Source: Mariprofundus sp. (lineage in GTDB: Bacteria > Pseudomonadota > Zetaproteobacteria > Mariprofundales > Mariprofundaceae). Taken from it: a stretch of DNA of 7,539 bases. The notes beneath the pieces are model-generated. The model worked only from the letters and a program-made list of their open reading frames with translations, was not told where the DNA came from and did no database searches. Position numbers and translations under genes: made by a program. How positions within the stretch are numbered: position 1 is the first letter of the stretch; each line of letters opens with the position of its first letter. The stretch lies in assembly GCA_021772845.1 (NCBI GenBank), contig JAJFLF010000132.1:1-7539 (forward strand), written 5' to 3'. Below, one piece after another: positions 5,385 through 7,539 of the stretch.

Positions 5385-6427
5385 GCTGGAGCTCCATTGA
5401 TTATTTCATCCATTGCAGCCAACACTGCATCGTTTTCATCCGTGCTGCCAATCGTGATGCGTAAACAGTTGCTGAGCAGACCACCAGCGGCATGCATATT
5501 TTTGATCAGGATACCGCGTACTTTGAGTTGATCAAAGATTGCATTGGCATCAGGCACCTGAATCAAGATGAAATTCGCCTGTGATGGGTAGGTTTTCACC
5601 CCGTTGAACGTTTCTAATGCAGTAGACATGCGTTCACGCTCAGTTTTGATTTCGGCGGCTTGCATTTCAAACAGATCAAAGTGGTCGAGTAAGAATGAGG
5701 CGGCAGCTTGTGTCAGTGCATTGATATTATATGGCATGCGCACTTTGTTCAGATGAGCAATGGTGTCGCTTTCACCAATGACATAACCCAGACGTAGGCC
5801 GGCCCAGCCTAATTTGGAGAATGTGCGCAGAACCAATACATTGGAAGCGATAAGGTGAGTATGGGTGCGTTCAGAGAACGGTCCATAAGCTTCATCAATG
5901 ACCAATAGTCCATCAAAACCATTGGCTATTCTGGCAATAGTCTCTTCCGGCCACAGGTTGCCGGTTGGATTATTCGGGCAGGCAAGAAATGCAATTTCTG
6001 CTTTTTCACGCCCACATACCTGCAGAAACTGATTGGCATTGAGATTGAAATCTCTAGCGAGAGGCACTGTAGCGACAGGGCGTTTGAACCAGCGTGAAAT
6101 CAGGTCATACATCACAAAAGTAGGGGCAGGTACAACACAGGTGCCAGGATCGATAGCCATAATAATCATTTGAATGATTTCATCAGAGCCATTGCCAAGT
6201 AGAATCTGATCGGCATTTACACCAGCGTGATGTGCAATTTTCGCGCGCAAGTCAGCCATATCCGCATCCGGATAACGGTTGATGTCAACCGAGCTTAAGC
6301 GCTCATTCCAGGCTTCTTTTAAAGAGTCCGGTATCTGAAACGGGTTTTCCATAGCATCTAGTTTAATCATACCGGAACTGTCCGGAACATGATAAGCCGA
6401 TAAGGATTTAATATCTTTTCTGATCAA
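5381..6427 (-). CDS. hisC: Histidinol-phosphate aminotransferase HisC (start uncertain)
   Basis: A PLP-dependent fold type I aminotransferase that converts imidazole acetol phosphate and glutamate to histidinol phosphate. From the TTG at 6427 it has 348 residues, close to family length. Landmarks are LSAYHVP and IKLDAMENPF near the N-terminus, LLGNGSDE, CPNNPTGN (about 151-157), DEAYG (about 178-182) and the PLP lysine K205 in TFSKLGWAGLRLGY. The start is unclear. TTG 6427 has GGTGAG six bases upstream. TTG 6481 has no ribosome site and adds residues unlike HisC. The ATG at 6468 gives a natural-looking N-terminus (MSARQDVLARVRTN) but hits a stop at 6426-6424, one base out of frame with the rest. 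A one-base deletion, real or from sequencing, would explain this. The body of the gene is intact. Confidence 0.95.
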   Translation of the reverse strand: MIRKDIKSLSAYHVPDSSGMIKLDAMENPFQIPDSLKEAWNERLSSVDINRYPDADMADLRAKIAHHAGVNADQILLGNGSDEIIQMIIMAIDPGTCVVPAPTFVMYDLISRWFKRPVATVPLARDFNLNANQFLQVCGREKAEIAFLACPNNPTGNLWPEETIARIANGFDGLLVIDEAYGPFSERTHTHLIASNVLVLRTFSKLGWAGLRLGYVIGESDTIAHLNKVRMPYNINALTQAAASFLLDHFDLFEMQAAEIKTERERMSTALETFNGVKTYPSQANFILIQVPDANAIFDQLKVRGILIKNMHAAGGLLSNCLRITIGSTDENDAVLAAMDEIINGAPA

Positions 6428-6433
6428 TTCGTT

Positions 6434-6439
6434 CTCACC
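6434..6439 (-). promoter_or_regulatory. Possible ribosome binding site for TTG start of hisC
   Basis: GGTGAG reads on the minus strand at 6439-6434, six bases before TTG 6427. It is the only purine-rich site well spaced to any in-frame hisC start, but it lies at the edge of the hairpin block and may be coincidental. Confidence 0.35.
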
Positions 6440-6440
6440 C

Positions 6441-6542
6441 GCGCTAAAACATCCTGTCTCGCGCTCATAGTCGCTTCGCAAAAACGTGGTTTTGCTACGC
6501 TTTCGGATTCACTTCGTTCATCCGCCCTACATCCATGTAGGG
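6441..6542. repeat. Block of four consecutive hairpins, REP/MITE-like, at the hisD-hisC junction
   Basis: Four dyads follow one another. CCCTACA (6525-6531) pairs with TGTAGGG (6536-6542) around the loop TCCA. CGGAT (6504-6508) pairs with ATCCG (6520-6524), enclosing tandem G-A mismatches and a short inner stem. GCAAAA (6478-6483) pairs with TTTTGC (6490-6495). GCGC (6441-6444) pairs with GCGC (6461-6464), enclosing AAAACA/TGTCTC. The first two abut exactly. 'CATCCATG' and 'GTAGGGCGGAT...ATCCG' elements resemble dispersed intergenic palindromes of proteobacteria, from general recollection, not a search. Only one copy is in the window, so repeat status is inferred. It fills most of the 155-base gap between the hisD stop and the chosen hisC start. 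Confidence 0.5.
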
Positions 6543-6582
6543 AGATTACAGTCTGACCGCTTAATAATATTAGTGCCATTAT

Positions 6583-7539
6583 TTATCCATTATCTTTCAG
6601 GCGCAGTTCGAGTGTTAAAGCATGCGCTTGCAGGCCTTCACGATGGGCCAGGTGCGCAGCAGCAGGGCCGATTTTTTGAACCGCCTCACGGGTTGCGCGA
6701 ATGATACTGCTGCGTTTCTGAAAATCGTAGACACCCAATGGAGAAGAGAAACGCGCTGTGCGATTGGTTGGCAGTACATGGTTGGGGCCAGCAATATAAT
6801 CACCGAGTGCTTCTGGAACAAAGTGACCGATAAAAATAGCACCGGCATGTCTGATGGAGGGTAGCATCACATCAGGATCTTCCAGAGCCAGCTCCAGATG
6901 TTCCGGTGCAATGGTGTTGACCACATCTGCAGCTTCATCCCAGTTCTGCACATGAATCAAAGCACCGTGGGTTTCAACGGATGCGCGCGCAATCGCGGCA
7001 CGCGGCAACACTGCCAGGTGCGCTTCAATGGAGCTGGCAACCTGGGTTAGCAGATGTTTGTCCGTGGAGATTAAAATGCTTTGCGCAGCTTCATCATGTT
7101 CAGCCTGAGATAAGAAGTCAGCAGCAATCCAGCTCGGGTTACCACCATCGGCGACCACTACGATTTCAGAAGGGCCGGCAATCATATCAATACCACAGGT
7201 ACCAAAGACCTGTCGTTTGGCTGCTGCTACATATTTATTACCCGGGCCAACAATTTTATCCACGGCTGGAATGGTCTCTGTGCCATAAGCCAGTGCCGCT
7301 ACGGCCTGTGCGCCACCAACAGCAAAACCACGCTGAACACCGGAAACATAAGCGGCAGCCAGAACCAGTTCATTGATTTCACCATTCGGTGTTGGAACCA
7401 CCATGATTACTTCTTCGACACCAGCGACTTCAGCAGGTACTGCATTCATCAATACGGAAGAGGGGTATGCTGCTTTACCACCTGGCACATACAGGCCAAC
7501 ACGATCAAGGGGGGTCACTTTTTGACCCAGTGTCATGCC
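6583..7539 (-). CDS. hisD: Histidinol dehydrogenase HisD (C-terminal part; 5' end outside window)
   Basis: It oxidises L-histidinol to L-histidine in two NAD-dependent steps with a catalytic Zn. About 318 residues are present. The family has about 430, so roughly the first 110 are beyond the right edge. The ATG at 7536 is internal (the codon before it is an in-frame Gly), not the start. Recognisable elements are VGLYVPGG, the signature region KIVGPGNKYVAAAK through DMIAGPSE, Zn-ligand segment SQAEHDE, the catalytic Glu-His pair in TIAPEHLEL, GPNHVLPT, and the terminal HREGLQAHA with its conserved His. All key residues in the visible part are intact. It is probably the promoter-proximal gene of those seen here and is co-directional with hisC across a structured gap. 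Confidence 0.97.
   Translation of the reverse strand, partial: GMTLGQKVTPLDRVGLYVPGGKAAYPSSVLMNAVPAEVAGVEEVIMVVPTPNGEINELVLAAAYVSGVQRGFAVGGAQAVAALAYGTETIPAVDKIVGPGNKYVAAAKRQVFGTCGIDMIAGPSEIVVVADGGNPSWIAADFLSQAEHDEAAQSILISTDKHLLTQVASSIEAHLAVLPRAAIARASVETHGALIHVQNWDEAADVVNTIAPEHLELALEDPDVMLPSIRHAGAIFIGHFVPEALGDYIAGPNHVLPTNRTARFSSPLGVYDFQKRSSIIRATREAVQKIGPAAAHLAHREGLQAHALTLELRLKDNG

Noticed and set aside
6981..7376. Plus-strand open frame of 131 codons antisense to hisD
   Set aside because: hisD is intact in the opposite strand with its family motifs; the antisense product is unlike any protein family I know.
1..7539. CRISPR array, tRNA, rRNA, transposase gene or prophage module
   Set aside because: I saw no regularly spaced direct repeats, no cloverleaf-like sequence, no rRNA-like stretch and no recombinase or phage motif in any long frame.

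Overview
The window is a stretch of bacterial chromosome dominated by a histidine biosynthesis cluster on the minus strand. The organism looks like a flagellated Gram-negative proteobacterium. The evidence is a beta/gamma/zeta-type HisC (the 'LSAYHVP...IKLDAMENPF' N-terminus), a monofunctional HisB, a lipobox outer-membrane-type cytochrome lipoprotein, and a good sigma-28 (FliA) promoter in front of a flagellar-rod-like gene. An iron- or sulfur-oxidising lineage such as the Zetaproteobacteria would fit the c-type cytochrome, but the sequence does not prove this.

Layout from left to right. At 9-608 (+) there is a class I SAM-dependent methyltransferase whose true start may lie outside the window. 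A 125-base gap follows, holding a 7-bp inverted repeat and then a sigma-28 promoter. At 734-1048 (+) is a 104-residue mini flagellar rod protein that joins the conserved FlgC-like N- and C-termini without a central domain. It converges on hisF across about 107 bases with weak terminator candidates for each strand. From 1156 to the right edge everything is on the minus strand. In order of transcription the genes are hisD (5' end outside the window), hisC, hisB and hisH, then a lipoprotein/coiled-coil/cytochrome c fusion gene, then hisA and hisF.

How the genes work together. HisB, HisC and HisD catalyse the last steps (imidazoleglycerol-phosphate to histidine). HisA and the HisH-HisF glutamine amidotransferase/cyclase make imidazoleglycerol-phosphate and feed AICAR back to purine synthesis. 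hisG and hisI/hisE are not in the window. hisC-hisB (ATGA) and hisA-hisF (TAATG) overlap and are probably translationally coupled.

The unusual parts are at the joints. A c-type cytochrome lipoprotein gene with its own ribosome binding site separates hisH from hisA-hisF, and hairpins on both sides suggest it is a separate transcription unit. A block of four consecutive hairpins fills the hisD-hisC junction and runs into the hisC 5' end, where the start codon is unclear and a one-base frameshift is possible. The small flagellar-like gene has a near-consensus FliA promoter although no other flagellar gene is visible.
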